Source: Chloroflexota bacterium
GTDB lineage: Bacteria > Chloroflexota > UBA6077 > CF-72
DNA length: 64,000 nt
Direction of reading: 5' to 3'
Assembly: GCA_016191465.1 (NCBI GenBank)
Contig: JACPOP010000026.1
Span: 37,616 to 101,615 of the forward strand
The translations under genes were made by a program, and so were the position numbers. The notes under the pieces were generated by a model. It made no database searches and was not told the DNA's origin. It saw nothing but the letters and a program-made list of their open reading frames with translations. Of the stretch, positions 23,616 to 32,267 are shown piece after piece (the first letter of the stretch is position 1; every line of letters begins with the position of its first letter).

Positions 23616-24761
23616 ATGCTATCGCGACGGGTCCTCGGGGGCGCATCGTCCAACGTCCGACTATTTCGCCTGTTTGGGATCGACTTCACGGCGCACTGGT
23701 CATGGTTGCTGCTCCTGGCGAGCATGCTCTGGGTTGCGCACGATGTGTTTTCGAGCATGCCTCGGCGCGACCTACAACCATGGGCCTGGCAGCTCGCGGT
23801 GGTGGCGACCCTGCTCTCCGTCGTCAGCCTCTACGGCCACGAGCTTGCTCACGCGCTCGTCGCGCGCGCCCACGGGATCGAGGTTCGCAAGATCAGCCTC
23901 TTCCTGCTGGGCGGGGCCACGCATATCACCGAAGAAGCGCCATCCCCCAAGGCCGAGCTCCTGGTGGCGGTGGCCGGGCCGCTCACGAGCCTCGCACTTG
24001 GGCTTGTCGGACTGGGCCTCGCTCTGTTTGCCGAGACGCCAGCCCCTGCCCTGGCAGCCCTGGGACTCTGGCTCGCGGTCATGAACCTGCCGCTGGCAAT
24101 CTTCAACCTGGTGCCGGCGTATCCACTCGACGGCGGCCGGGCGCTTCGGGCAATGCTCTGGTTTGCCGGCCAGGACCCGCGCTGGGGCAGTCTCGTGGCA
24201 TCGCGGTTCGGGCAGGCGACTGCCGGCACGCTGCTCCTCGGCGGGCTGTATGGACTCCTTTCGGACCCCCGCGCGGCGATCAGCGGAGTGTGGCTGATCC
24301 TGATGGCATGGTTCATGTACGCGGGCGCGATGGGTGCTCATCAGGCGGTGCTGCTCCGCGATACGCTCGGGCAGCTTTCAGTTGCCACGATCATGCAGCG
24401 AAACCTCGGCCGGGTCGATGTTGGCGCGACCCTTCGCCAGTTTGCGGAGCTCAGCAGCGCGGCAGGGCAGGCAGCACCGCACGTCTTTGGCGTCTACCGG
24501 GACAACGTGCTGGTAGGGCTCGTTGGCCTTGAAGACCTTCGGCGCCTGCCAGCGCCGCTGTGGGACTCTGCCACGATCGAGCGCGTCATGCTGCTCATCC
24601 AGGGCTCGCCAAGCCTGGAGCCGGGCGCCAGCGCAACCCGAGCGCTGGCGCTGCTCGTCGACGAGGGCCGTAACGTCGTGCCCGTGATCGCCGAGGAGCG
24701 GCTCCTGGGCGTGGTGACGAGAGTGGACCTGGCCCGCGCCACCCTCGGCAGGCCGCGCTAA
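23616..24761 (+). CDS. Site-2 protease family (M50) metalloprotease with CBS domains
   Basis: 381 residues. HELAH at 75-79 and NLVPAYPLDGGR near 164-175 (Asp172) make the zinc site inside the membrane. Several helices surround it. From about residue 250 two CBS-type repeats follow (DTLGQLSVATIMQRN near the start, VVPVIAEERLLGVVTRVDLA at the end). M50 proteases with CBS domains cut membrane-bound regulators, often anti-sigma factors, and CBS parts may sense adenosine nucleotides. The substrate is not known. A hairpin follows at 24783. Confidence 0.9.
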   Translation: MLSRRVLGGASSNVRLFRLFGIDFTAHWSWLLLLASMLWVAHDVFSSMPRRDLQPWAWQLAVVATLLSVVSLYGHELAHALVARAHGIEVRKISLFLLGGATHITEEAPSPKAELLVAVAGPLTSLALGLVGLGLALFAETPAPALAALGLWLAVMNLPLAIFNLVPAYPLDGGRALRAMLWFAGQDPRWGSLVASRFGQATAGTLLLGGLYGLLSDPRAAISGVWLILMAWFMYAGAMGAHQAVLLRDTLGQLSVATIMQRNLGRVDVGATLRQFAELSSAAGQAAPHVFGVYRDNVLVGLVGLEDLRRLPAPLWDSATIERVMLLIQGSPSLEPGASATRALALLVDEGRNVVPVIAEERLLGVVTRVDLARATLGRPR

Positions 24762-24782
24762 CCGGCGGAGAAGATCGACGCG

Positions 24783-24818
24783 GAACGGCCCTGCTCGGCG
24801 TGCTGAGCAGGGCCGTTC
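24783..24818. terminator. Perfect hairpin between convergent genes
   Basis: Fourteen-base arms (24783-24796 and 24805-24818) with an eight-base loop, perfectly paired. No T run is seen, so it may end transcription weakly or protect mRNA. It separates the M50 protease and the LysM gene, which face each other. Confidence 0.6.
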
Positions 24819-24940
24819 GCATGGCGAACATAAGGCATTCGTTGTTCACGACAGAATCTGTGGATGCGGGTCCCCGGTCCGTCCGGAAGACATCCCGTTC
24901 TCCGGTTCCGTCTCCTTGGAGCCTTGCTCCTTCGTCGGAT

Positions 24941-26665
24941 CTAACTCCAGAGGCGCGTTGCTCCCACGTAGCGGCTCGCCCAGTACTGGGAGTTCATGTT
25001 GGAGACCGTCACACCCGTACTCTCGTCGGCGGCATTGATGAACTGGCCGTTGCCAATGTAGATGCCGTTGTGGCTCAGGCCTGGCATGTAGGTGTTCGCG
25101 AAGAACACCGCGTCACCCGGGAGCAGCTCGTCGCGCGGGATCTGGACCCCGCCGTTGTACTGCTGCCACAGACCGCGTCCGACCGGGTTTCCGGAAATCT
25201 TGCTGACGTAGTAGACGAACCCCGAGCAATCGAAGCCCGAAGGCGATGTTCCGCCCCACACGTAGGGGTAGCCCTTGAACTGCATCGCCGCCGCGACGAC
25301 CGCCTGGCCGCCGCGGCCTCCAGCAACCGGGGCTGGCGCTGGCGCGGGCACAGGGGCCGCCGGGGCCGGTGCAGGCACTGTCTGGGGCTTTGGCGCCGGC
25401 TTGGGGGCAGGTGGGGCCGGCTGGGCCACGACCGCCGGGCCGCCCTGGGTCCCGGCACTCGTGGCGGGGCGTGGGGCGGGCGCTTCGACCACTGGAGCGG
25501 GCGGCGCCGCGACAGCTTCCGCGCGGAGCCGTCCGTTTGGAAGGACCAGTTTTGTACCCACGCGGATCACGTCGGCGTTGTCGAGGTCGTTGTAGTCCAG
25601 TAGCAGGCCGAGATCGACCTGGTACTTCCAGGCAATGTCGGACAGCTTCTCGCCCGGCTGGACCTCGTACTCGAGCCCGCGAGTGGGCAGGATGCGCAGC
25701 TCCACGCCGGGTTTGATGCTGTCAGGGTTGGACAGGCCGTTGCTGGACAGAATGGTGGCGACGTCCACGCCGAAGAGGCTGGCGATGCTGACGAGCGTGT
25801 CGCCGTTCTTCACCTCATAGGTGCGGGAGCTCGGGACCTGGCGGCGTGCGGGTGAGTCCACAATCGGCACCGGTGGTGCAATCTGCGCCGCGCGCTGCTC
25901 GCCATCGGCGACCGCGACAGTGGCCGGTGCGGGCGCCTGGACCAGCGGGTTCGCGCCCGGGACCACGACTTCGGTGCCGACCACCAGTAGGTCCGGATTG
26001 GCGCCTAGCCCATTCGCCGTCACGATCTCTGCCAGCGGAACGGCGTACCGTTCTGCCACCTGCCGCAGCGTCTCGCCAGACTTCACGGTGTACAGGACGC
26101 CGCTCGTCGGCAAGATCACCAGCTCCTGGCCGACGCGGATCAGGTCCGGGTCTGAGATGCCGTTGGCTGCCATGATTGTCTGCGTGCTCACGCCGTACTT
26201 GGCGCTGAGCATGCGCAGGGTCTCGCCCTCTTGGACCGTATGTCGTTGCGGTTTGAGCGCCGCGGCTGCCTCAGGCGCGGAGGGGGCCGTGGCGGCGGAA
26301 GCCGGCGCCGGCTCAGGGGCCGACGTGGCCGCCGAAGCCACCTGTTCGCTGCTGTCCACGGCCTCCATGGACATGGTGGCCTGCCGCATGGCGGAAGCCG
26401 GAACGGCCTCCGGGCGGGGTTGTAGGACCACCACGCTCAGCACGATGGCCGCGACACCAACCGCGGTTGCGTGGAAGAAGTAGCGCGGTCGGCTCTCAAT
26501 CAGCGTGTTAAGGGCTGGTGCCACGGACTCGAACAGCACGGCACCGGTGCCGACTATTGCCTGAAGCCCACGACCCGCGGCGCTGGTTGCTCGACTCAGC
26601 GGTGACCGCTGCTCGTGCAGGTTGCTCAACCGTCGGCGGGACGGTCGGGGGGAGGTATGTCGCAT
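24941..26665 (-). CDS. LysM-NlpC/P60 peptidoglycan hydrolase
   Basis: 574 residues, with SD GAGGAG upstream of the ATG at 26665. One membrane helix lies near residues 66-84. Four LysM repeats follow (HTVQEGETLRMLSAKYGVS, YTVKSGETLRQVAERYAVP, YEVKNGDTLVSIASLFGVD, YEVQPGEKLSDIAWKYQVD). A Pro/Ala linker of about 80 residues leads to NlpC/P60: FDCSGF contains the catalytic Cys and SHNGIYIG the His. NlpC/P60 enzymes cut the D-Glu to diamino acid bond in stem peptides. Four LysM repeats suggest tight wall binding. Transcription is from a strong promoter at 26773-26801. Confidence 0.92.
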   Translation of the reverse strand: MRHTSPRPSRRRLSNLHEQRSPLSRATSAAGRGLQAIVGTGAVLFESVAPALNTLIESRPRYFFHATAVGVAAIVLSVVVLQPRPEAVPASAMRQATMSMEAVDSSEQVASAATSAPEPAPASAATAPSAPEAAAALKPQRHTVQEGETLRMLSAKYGVSTQTIMAANGISDPDLIRVGQELVILPTSGVLYTVKSGETLRQVAERYAVPLAEIVTANGLGANPDLLVVGTEVVVPGANPLVQAPAPATVAVADGEQRAAQIAPPVPIVDSPARRQVPSSRTYEVKNGDTLVSIASLFGVDVATILSSNGLSNPDSIKPGVELRILPTRGLEYEVQPGEKLSDIAWKYQVDLGLLLDYNDLDNADVIRVGTKLVLPNGRLRAEAVAAPPAPVVEAPAPRPATSAGTQGGPAVVAQPAPPAPKPAPKPQTVPAPAPAAPVPAPAPAPVAGGRGGQAVVAAAMQFKGYPYVWGGTSPSGFDCSGFVYYVSKISGNPVGRGLWQQYNGGVQIPRDELLPGDAVFFANTYMPGLSHNGIYIGNGQFINAADESTGVTVSNMNSQYWASRYVGATRLWS

Positions 26666-26772
26666 GATGGAGATGTCTACTCCTCGTTCCTGTGCCGTGC
26701 GAGTCGCGCCGTCGCGACCATCGGAAGGCTGCGGATTCGGGGGGTTCGGCCTTCCAGTGAAGACCGTCGGGC

Positions 26773-26801
26773 ACTATAGGCGTCCTCTGGACAGAGATCA
26801 A
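26773..26801 (-). promoter_or_regulatory. Sigma-70-type promoter for the LysM-NlpC gene
   Basis: On the minus strand TTGATC (26801-26796) and TATAGT (26778-26773) are 17 bases apart. The start site would be near 26766, leaving a 5' leader of about 100 bases before the ATG. Confidence 0.6.
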
Positions 26802-26835
26802 CCCCCAACCGCACCATGCCGGAACAGGAGGCGAT

Positions 26836-27159
26836 ATGCCGGAAGGCGTAGAAATCACGATCGAGGCCGCGGTGCGGTCGCTCGGTACCACGTACGCGAA
26901 CCTCATCCGCCGTGGCGCTGACGGCTCACTATCGCTCTCGGCCGATAGGTGGAGGATCGCCGCCCTCGACGTCCGCGCTATCCGGTTTACAGCTCAGGCC
27001 GAGGAAGCCGACGACCTGATACTTGATCGGGAAGACGTCCTCTTTGCTACCTGGGATCGCCTGCCCAAACAGCATGTGCGATCGCAGGTGCGCTTTTACC
27101 TGCGCAGTGGCGACCTGTGGACGCTCAGCGGAGCCTTCGAGGAGCCGACCTTCCCGTAG
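26836..27159 (+). CDS. Conserved-looking small protein of unknown function
   Basis: 107 residues with GGAGG eight bases before the ATG. The sequence is mixed alpha-beta (EITIEAAVRSLGTTYANLIRR, WRIAALDVRAIRFTAQAE, VRSQVRFYLRSGDLWTLSGAF), has no signal or helix and no Cys. No family recognised. It is divergent from the LysM gene and converges on the M23 gene. Confidence 0.6.
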   Translation: MPEGVEITIEAAVRSLGTTYANLIRRGADGSLSLSADRWRIAALDVRAIRFTAQAEEADDLILDREDVLFATWDRLPKQHVRSQVRFYLRSGDLWTLSGAFEEPTFP

Positions 27160-27165
27160 GGGGAC

Positions 27166-28341
27166 CTACGGGAATGCTTTCTGGGTCCACTCCAGGGGGT
27201 CGACGTTGCCACTGTCGACCCAGATCTCCCAGTGCAGGTGCGGTCCCGTCGACAGGCCCGTGGAGCCGACGCGCGCAATCACGTCCCCGGCCTTCACCTG
27301 GTCCCCGACGTTGGCCGTGAACCCCTGGAGGTGCGCATAGGTGGAGTACACCCCGGCGCCGTGGTCCACGATCATGACGTTGCCGCGCACCGGGCTGGCT
27401 TGCGCAAACACCACCACGCCATTGGCCGTGGCCCGTACGGGCGCACCCTGAGGAGCGGCGTAGTCCAAACCAGCGTGGTTCCCCTGCGGGAACCGCCCGT
27501 TGTAGCTTCGTCGGGTTGCAAACTCGGTCGTGATCGGTCCTTCCACGGGGAGCAGGAATGTGCCGCTCCACCGCGCGGGACCGTTCTCCTGTCGATAGAA
27601 GGGCATCAATCGGCCGTCTTCCTCGGCGCGTATCTGCGCTTCGGCGAGGTAATCCTGGTTTGGATCGAGCTCCAGGACTTCTTCCGGGAACCGTGTGCGG
27701 GTGAGTGGAAACTTCTTCTCCCAGGTCGCCTCGTTGCCGAGCGCATCGCGGCCCTGCACCTTGAGCGTCAACTGGCGGTAGGCAGGCTCCGGGGGAATAC
27801 CTTCCACCGCCCAGAACCCACCGCTGCCATCTGGCTGGAGGCGAAGGGTACGTCCCTCGAGCTCACCGGCGAGGCCCTGGACCGGTTCAGTGGTCTTGAT
27901 GCGGATGCTGAACGTCTTGCCCTCCGTCGGTCCCGCTGCCGGGTCCACCACGACGTCAAGCGAGGGCGGGGTGTTGTCGGAGCGGAAGGTCCACGAAGCC
28001 TGGGCCTGGTTTTGGAGCCGCGAGGTGTCGCGCACGGTGACCTGCACGGTGTGCTCGCCGTCCGTCAGTTGGCTGGTATCCACCCGCACGAGCGCCCCCT
28101 GCACCTGGAGCGGGCGGCCATCGAGCGTCACGGACTCGAGGCGGGCGCGGTCCGTCGGCTCGAAGCGGATGGCCGCTTCGACTTCGCCTCTGAGCGGGCC
28201 GGTGGGGCCGGCTAGAGTGACTTTCGGCGGAGCTTCGTTGGAGTACCACCAGAGTGGATCTTCAATGGGGGCTTCCGTGGACACGAGGAAGCCAAACAGG
28301 CCCAGCGCCAGGAGAGCGGAGAGGAGCAGTTTCCAGAACAT
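27166..28341 (-). CDS. M23 family metallopeptidase with N-terminal beta domains
   Basis: 391 residues. After an N-terminal hydrophobic helix (FWKLLLSALLALGLFGFLVS) come two Ig-like stretches (PPKVTLAGP, RLESVTLDGRPLQVQG, DNTPPSLDVVVDPAAGPTEG). The M23 domain is C-terminal: NHAGLDYAAPQGAPV with the first His and Asp, then GPHLHWEIWV with the second His pair. M23 enzymes cleave cross-bridge or stem peptides of peptidoglycan or bacteriocins. The two Ig-like parts probably position it on the wall. Together with the LysM-NlpC protein it forms a small wall-remodelling group. Confidence 0.9.
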   Translation of the reverse strand: MFWKLLLSALLALGLFGFLVSTEAPIEDPLWWYSNEAPPKVTLAGPTGPLRGEVEAAIRFEPTDRARLESVTLDGRPLQVQGALVRVDTSQLTDGEHTVQVTVRDTSRLQNQAQASWTFRSDNTPPSLDVVVDPAAGPTEGKTFSIRIKTTEPVQGLAGELEGRTLRLQPDGSGGFWAVEGIPPEPAYRQLTLKVQGRDALGNEATWEKKFPLTRTRFPEEVLELDPNQDYLAEAQIRAEEDGRLMPFYRQENGPARWSGTFLLPVEGPITTEFATRRSYNGRFPQGNHAGLDYAAPQGAPVRATANGVVVFAQASPVRGNVMIVDHGAGVYSTYAHLQGFTANVGDQVKAGDVIARVGSTGLSTGPHLHWEIWVDSGNVDPLEWTQKAFP

Positions 28342-28386
28342 CCAGCAACGGCCGCCGGGCAGCCGCCAGTACCGTACGCGCTCCTC

Positions 28387-28424
28387 GCGGGTTCTTCAAC
28401 AACGACGACGCAAGAACGTCCCGC
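28387..28424. terminator. Hairpin between ABC operon and M23 gene
   Basis: GCGGGTTCTT near 28387-28396 pairs with AAGAAC-GT-CCCGC at 28412-28424, with a two-base bulge. It follows the stop of the permease gene and precedes the M23 gene. No T run on the minus strand, so efficiency is uncertain. Confidence 0.45.
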
Positions 28425-28428
28425 GGAT

Positions 28429-29352
28429 TCAGGCGCGTGCGCGCGGATCGAGCGCGTCGCGGAGGCCATCGCCCATGAGGTTGAAGGCGAGGGTTGTCAC
28501 CATGATGGCTGCGCCCGGGAAGACCATGGCCCAGGGCGCGTTGATGATGAACGCGCGGGCGTTGGTCAACATCAAGCCCCACTCGGGCGTCGGCGGCTGG
28601 GCCCCGAGCCCCAGGAACCCCAAAGCGGCCGCTTCGATAATCGCCGTGGCGATTCCCAGGGTTGCCTGCACGATGAGCGGCGAGAGCGCGTTCGGCAGGA
28701 CGTGAGCACCCACGATGCGCGGGGCCGTGGCACCGAGGCACCGGGCAGCCGTGACGAACTCGCGCTCCTTGAGCGACAGCGCTTGCGAGCGGGCCAGTCG
28801 GGCGTAGACGGGGATGCTCACGATGCCAATGGCCACCAGCGCCATGTCGAGACTGGGGCCGCGCATCGCGACGATGCCGATGGCGAGCAGGGTTGGCGGA
28901 AACGCCAGGACGACGTCCATCAGGCGCATGAACAGGCTGTCGGTCCAACCGCCGAGGTAGCCCGCGACGAGCCCGAGCAGCGATCCTGAAAGGAGGGCCA
29001 GGACCACCGCCAGCACGCCGACGCGCAGGGATATCCGGGAGCCGATCATGACCCTCGACAGGACATCGCGCCCCAGGTCGTCGGTCCCGAACCAGTGGGC
29101 TGCCGAGGGCGCTTTCAGGCGGTCCGCCAGCGCCTGCTGGTCGGCCCCATAGGGCGCAATGAAAGGCGCTACCAGGGCCAGCAGGAGGAACAGCAGCATG
29201 ATGCCGAAACCAACCGTTGCCGACCGGTTCTGAAAGAATCGGCGCGCCGCATCTCGGGTGGGAGAGCGGAGGGCTCTCGGCGCGGCGAGGCCAGTTGGAA
29301 CCGCCAGGCGCGCGCGCGGTGCCACCCAGGGTGCCGGTGCGTGGACGGGCAC
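28429..29352 (-). CDS. Peptide/nickel-type ABC transporter permease (DppC family)
   Basis: 307 residues from a GTG. The first helix begins near residue 47. AARCLGATAPRIVGAHVLPNALSPLIV carries the EAA loop, which docks on the ATPase. FGTDDLGRDVLSR near the start is the usual conserved entry motif of DppC. Six hydrophobic segments are counted. It pairs with the DppB-type gene upstream and with the binding protein farther up. No ATPase gene is in the window; one would be expected downstream, but the M23 gene lies there. Substrate is probably a peptide or metal complex. Confidence 0.9.
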   Translation of the reverse strand: MPVHAPAPWVAPRARLAVPTGLAAPRALRSPTRDAARRFFQNRSATVGFGIMLLFLLLALVAPFIAPYGADQQALADRLKAPSAAHWFGTDDLGRDVLSRVMIGSRISLRVGVLAVVLALLSGSLLGLVAGYLGGWTDSLFMRLMDVVLAFPPTLLAIGIVAMRGPSLDMALVAIGIVSIPVYARLARSQALSLKEREFVTAARCLGATAPRIVGAHVLPNALSPLIVQATLGIATAIIEAAALGFLGLGAQPPTPEWGLMLTNARAFIINAPWAMVFPGAAIMVTTLAFNLMGDGLRDALDPRARA

Positions 29353-29365
29353 GGATCGCTGATGC

Positions 29366-30370
29366 CTATCGGTACCGCACGCGCGGATCGAGCGCGGCGT
29401 AGCTGAGATCGACGAGCAGGTTCGTCACTACGACGATGGCGGCCACGAACAGGGTCATGCTCTGGACCACCGGGTAGTCGCGGAACTGGATAGATTCGTA
29501 GATCCAGCGCCCGATGCCGGGCCAGGAGAAGATCGTCTCCGTGAGGATGGCGCCACTCAAGAGCGCACCAACCTGGAGGCCGATGACGGTGACGACCGGC
29601 AGCATCGCGTTCTTAAGCGCGTGGCGGGCAATCACGCTGAAGTCCCGCAGACCCTTGGCGTGGGCGGTGCGGACGAAGTCCAGTTGCAGGACCTCCAGCA
29701 TGGCGCCCCGGGTCATGCGCGCGATGATGGCCATGGGAACCGTGCTCAGGGCAATCGCGGGGAGGGCAAGGTGGCGCACGGTCTGAACGAGCAAGCCCCA
29801 ATCGCCGCGTACGATGCTGTCGATCACCAGGAGCCCTGTGAGCGGCACGTAGCGGGTACCGGTGTCCAGCCGAGCGCTGAACGGCAGCCATTTGAGCTGC
29901 ACGCCAAAGAACCAGGCCAGCATCAGGCCCAGCCAGAAGATGGGCATGCTGACGCCCGCCAGCGCCAGCACCATGGAGCCGTGGTCGAATGCCGAGCCCC
30001 GACGAGTGGCCGAGATGATTCCGGCCGGAACGCCGATGCCAATCGCGAGCAGCATCGCGGCGAGCGCGAGCTCGGCCGTGGCCGGGAACCGTTGCGCCAG
30101 TTCAGCGCTGACAGGATTGCTGCTGCGGACGGAGCGGCCCAGGTCACCCTGGAGCACCTTGCCCATGTACAGCGCGTATTGCACGGACCATGGCTGGTCC
30201 AGGCCATATGCCGTGCGCAGACGGGCGGCGTTCTCGGCCGTGGCGCGGTCGCCCAGCATGGCTTCGGCGGGATCGCCAGGGATGAGGTGCAGGAACAGAA
30301 ACACGATCACGCTGACCCCCGCCAGAACGGGGATCAGCGCAAGGAACCGCCGCAGGGTGTAGGCAAGCAT
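29366..30370 (-). CDS. Peptide/nickel-type ABC transporter permease (DppB family)
   Basis: 334 residues. AYTLRRFLALIPVLAGVSVIVFLFLHLIPGDPA is the classic DppB start. DFVRTAHAKGLRDFSVIARHALKNAMLP contains the EAA loop. Six helices fit. Thirteen bases separate it from the DppC gene and they are co-transcribed. The gap to the upstream binding protein (30371-30539) holds a large heptamer-flanked palindrome. Confidence 0.92.
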   Translation of the reverse strand: MLAYTLRRFLALIPVLAGVSVIVFLFLHLIPGDPAEAMLGDRATAENAARLRTAYGLDQPWSVQYALYMGKVLQGDLGRSVRSSNPVSAELAQRFPATAELALAAMLLAIGIGVPAGIISATRRGSAFDHGSMVLALAGVSMPIFWLGLMLAWFFGVQLKWLPFSARLDTGTRYVPLTGLLVIDSIVRGDWGLLVQTVRHLALPAIALSTVPMAIIARMTRGAMLEVLQLDFVRTAHAKGLRDFSVIARHALKNAMLPVVTVIGLQVGALLSGAILTETIFSWPGIGRWIYESIQFRDYPVVQSMTLFVAAIVVVTNLLVDLSYAALDPRVRYR

Positions 30371-30375
30371 GACGA

Positions 30376-30533
30376 GTTGTCAGGTGTCAGTTGTCAGTTA
30401 TCAGTTGTCAGTGTCGGCTGTCATCCTGAGGCCGCGGCCGAAGGATCCGTCTCCAACGCACGTGCATGGATCCTTCGCTCCCCTCAGGATGTCAACTGAC
30501 AACTGACAACTGACAACTGACAACTGATAACTC
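30376..30533. repeat. Heptamer-flanked palindromic element (copy 1)
   Basis: The left flank is a run of TTGTCAG/TGTCAGT heptamers (30376-30412). The right flank is the complement, ACTGACA-type heptamers (30491-30533). The core is a nested hairpin: CATCCTGAG at 30422-30430 pairs with CTCAGGATG at 30483-30491, and CGAAGGATCC at 30439-30448 pairs with GGATCCTTCG at 30468-30477. It lies between the binding protein and DppB genes. It resembles REP-like elements between exporter or importer genes. Confidence 0.85.
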
Positions 30534-30539
30534 GTTCTC

Positions 30540-32150
30540 CTAGCGATCCACCGTCACCGTCTTGAAGAGCTCCGCCGAGGTGGGGTTCGGGTAGTAGCCC
30601 TGCACGTAGCTGCGGGCGAGCAGCGGGGGCGTGGTGTTCGCGAAGGGGATCTTTGGCATCTCCTGGCGCACCACGGTGGCGACGTCGCGGTACAGGCGCT
30701 CGCGCTCGTCGTAGTCCACGGAGCGCTGGGCGCGCAACAGAAGGTCGCGGACCTGCTTGTTGTCCCAGGTGTTGTAGTTTGGCTGGCCCCTGCCGGAGAA
30801 CGTGCCAAAGAAGAAGTACAGGAAGTTATCCGGGTCGCCGTTGTCGCCCGTCCAACCGAGCATCCACACCGGGTACTTCTGGGCGCGAGCATCCACCCGG
30901 TAGGCAGCCCAGTCCTTGGTCTTGAGATCGCAACGGACGCCCACGGCCGCCCAGTCCGCGCACACCGCCTGAGCAATGACCTGCGGGTTCGGGAAGTACG
31001 GACGGTCAACTGGCATGTACCAGAACTCAGTCGTGAAGCCGTTCGGATAGCCGGCCGCTGAGAGCATCTCTTTCGCCGCGCCGGGGTTGTACGGGATCTC
31101 AGGGATTGCCTCGTTGTAGCCCTGCATGCCCGGCGCGAGCATTTGCCTGGCGTTGACGCCCGTGCCCCCGTACAGCGCGTCCACGATCCGCTGCTTGTTC
31201 GTGGCCATGGCCAGCGCGTTCCGGACACGCGCATCCGCGAACTTCGGATCAAACTGATTGAAGTCGATGTAGCCGATGTTCAGCGAAGGGCGCAGGAGCA
31301 CTTGTAAATTCGGGTCATTGCGCGCGAAGCGAACGTCGTCTGGATTGGGGAACTCCATGAAGTCGATGTTCCCGGCTTGCAGCTCGAAGAAGCGCGCCGC
31401 GTTGTCGTTAATGACTCGGATGACTGCCTGGTCGATCTGTGGTCGGCCGCCCCAGTAGTCGGGATTCGCGGCCAGGGTCACATGGTCCCCGCGCACCCAC
31501 TCGACGAACTTGAACGGACCCGTGCCCACGGGATTCGAGGAAAGGTCCTCGACGTTGTTGGCCAGGGCCAGCGGGCTGACGATGGCGAAGGTGAACTGCG
31601 CGAGGTTCGGCAAGAACGGACCGCTGGCGTCCTTGAGAGTGATCCGGAAGGTCAGCGGATCAATGACCTCGGTGCGGTCGATCAGCTCGTTGAAGCCGGC
31701 GACGTCGTTCCAGTAAATGAACTCGGCGGCCTTGTGGAATGGGTCGCCTGTCTGGAACTGCCAGCGGTCAAAGTTGGCTTTGACAGCTTGCGCGTCAAAT
31801 GGCGTTCCATCGTGGAACCTGACCCCCGGCCGCAGGTAGAAATTCCAGGTCTTGCCATCTGCCGAGACGTCCCAGTTCTCGGCCAGCGCGGGACGGATGC
31901 GGGTGCTGGAGCCGTCGAACTCGACGAGTGTCTCGAAAATCTGCTCCGTCACCCGGGACGACAGGCCGTCTTCGATCAGCGCGGGATCGAGCTTTGTGGC
32001 ATCGCCCGACTGGCCGAAGATGAACACCCGCGCGGACGACTGGGCGCGCGCGGTAATGGCCGGGGCCAGCATGCTCACGGCGACGAGGGTGGAGATCACC
32101 AGCGCAGCCCACGCACGGCGGCGTGGCCCGCTACGAGTACCGGCAGGCAT
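30540..32150 (-). CDS. ABC transporter substrate-binding protein, family 5 (peptide type)
   Basis: 536 residues from the ATG at 32150, preceded by GGGAGGT. A signal peptide runs to ITARAQ near residue 37, with no lipobox Cys. The family-5 fold shows GDATKLDPALIEDGLSSRVTEQIFETLVEFDG, then AENWDVSADGKTWNFYLRPGVRFHDGTPFDA and NPVGTGPFKFVEW. These bind peptides, nickel or other ligands. Because no lipid anchor is visible, the signal might be kept as a membrane anchor. It is the first gene of the operon. Confidence 0.92.
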   Translation of the reverse strand: MPAGTRSGPRRRAWAALVISTLVAVSMLAPAITARAQSSARVFIFGQSGDATKLDPALIEDGLSSRVTEQIFETLVEFDGSSTRIRPALAENWDVSADGKTWNFYLRPGVRFHDGTPFDAQAVKANFDRWQFQTGDPFHKAAEFIYWNDVAGFNELIDRTEVIDPLTFRITLKDASGPFLPNLAQFTFAIVSPLALANNVEDLSSNPVGTGPFKFVEWVRGDHVTLAANPDYWGGRPQIDQAVIRVINDNAARFFELQAGNIDFMEFPNPDDVRFARNDPNLQVLLRPSLNIGYIDFNQFDPKFADARVRNALAMATNKQRIVDALYGGTGVNARQMLAPGMQGYNEAIPEIPYNPGAAKEMLSAAGYPNGFTTEFWYMPVDRPYFPNPQVIAQAVCADWAAVGVRCDLKTKDWAAYRVDARAQKYPVWMLGWTGDNGDPDNFLYFFFGTFSGRGQPNYNTWDNKQVRDLLLRAQRSVDYDERERLYRDVATVVRQEMPKIPFANTTPPLLARSYVQGYYPNPTSAELFKTVTVDR

Positions 32151-32267
32151 CACAGCTCTACCTCCCTGGAGTTGCGGAGGGACGCATGGCATTCCCATTT
32201 CGGCCCCCGTGACCGAGCATGGTATGAAGGGATTGATCGAGCGTCAATGGCCGCCGGGCGGCGGGGA

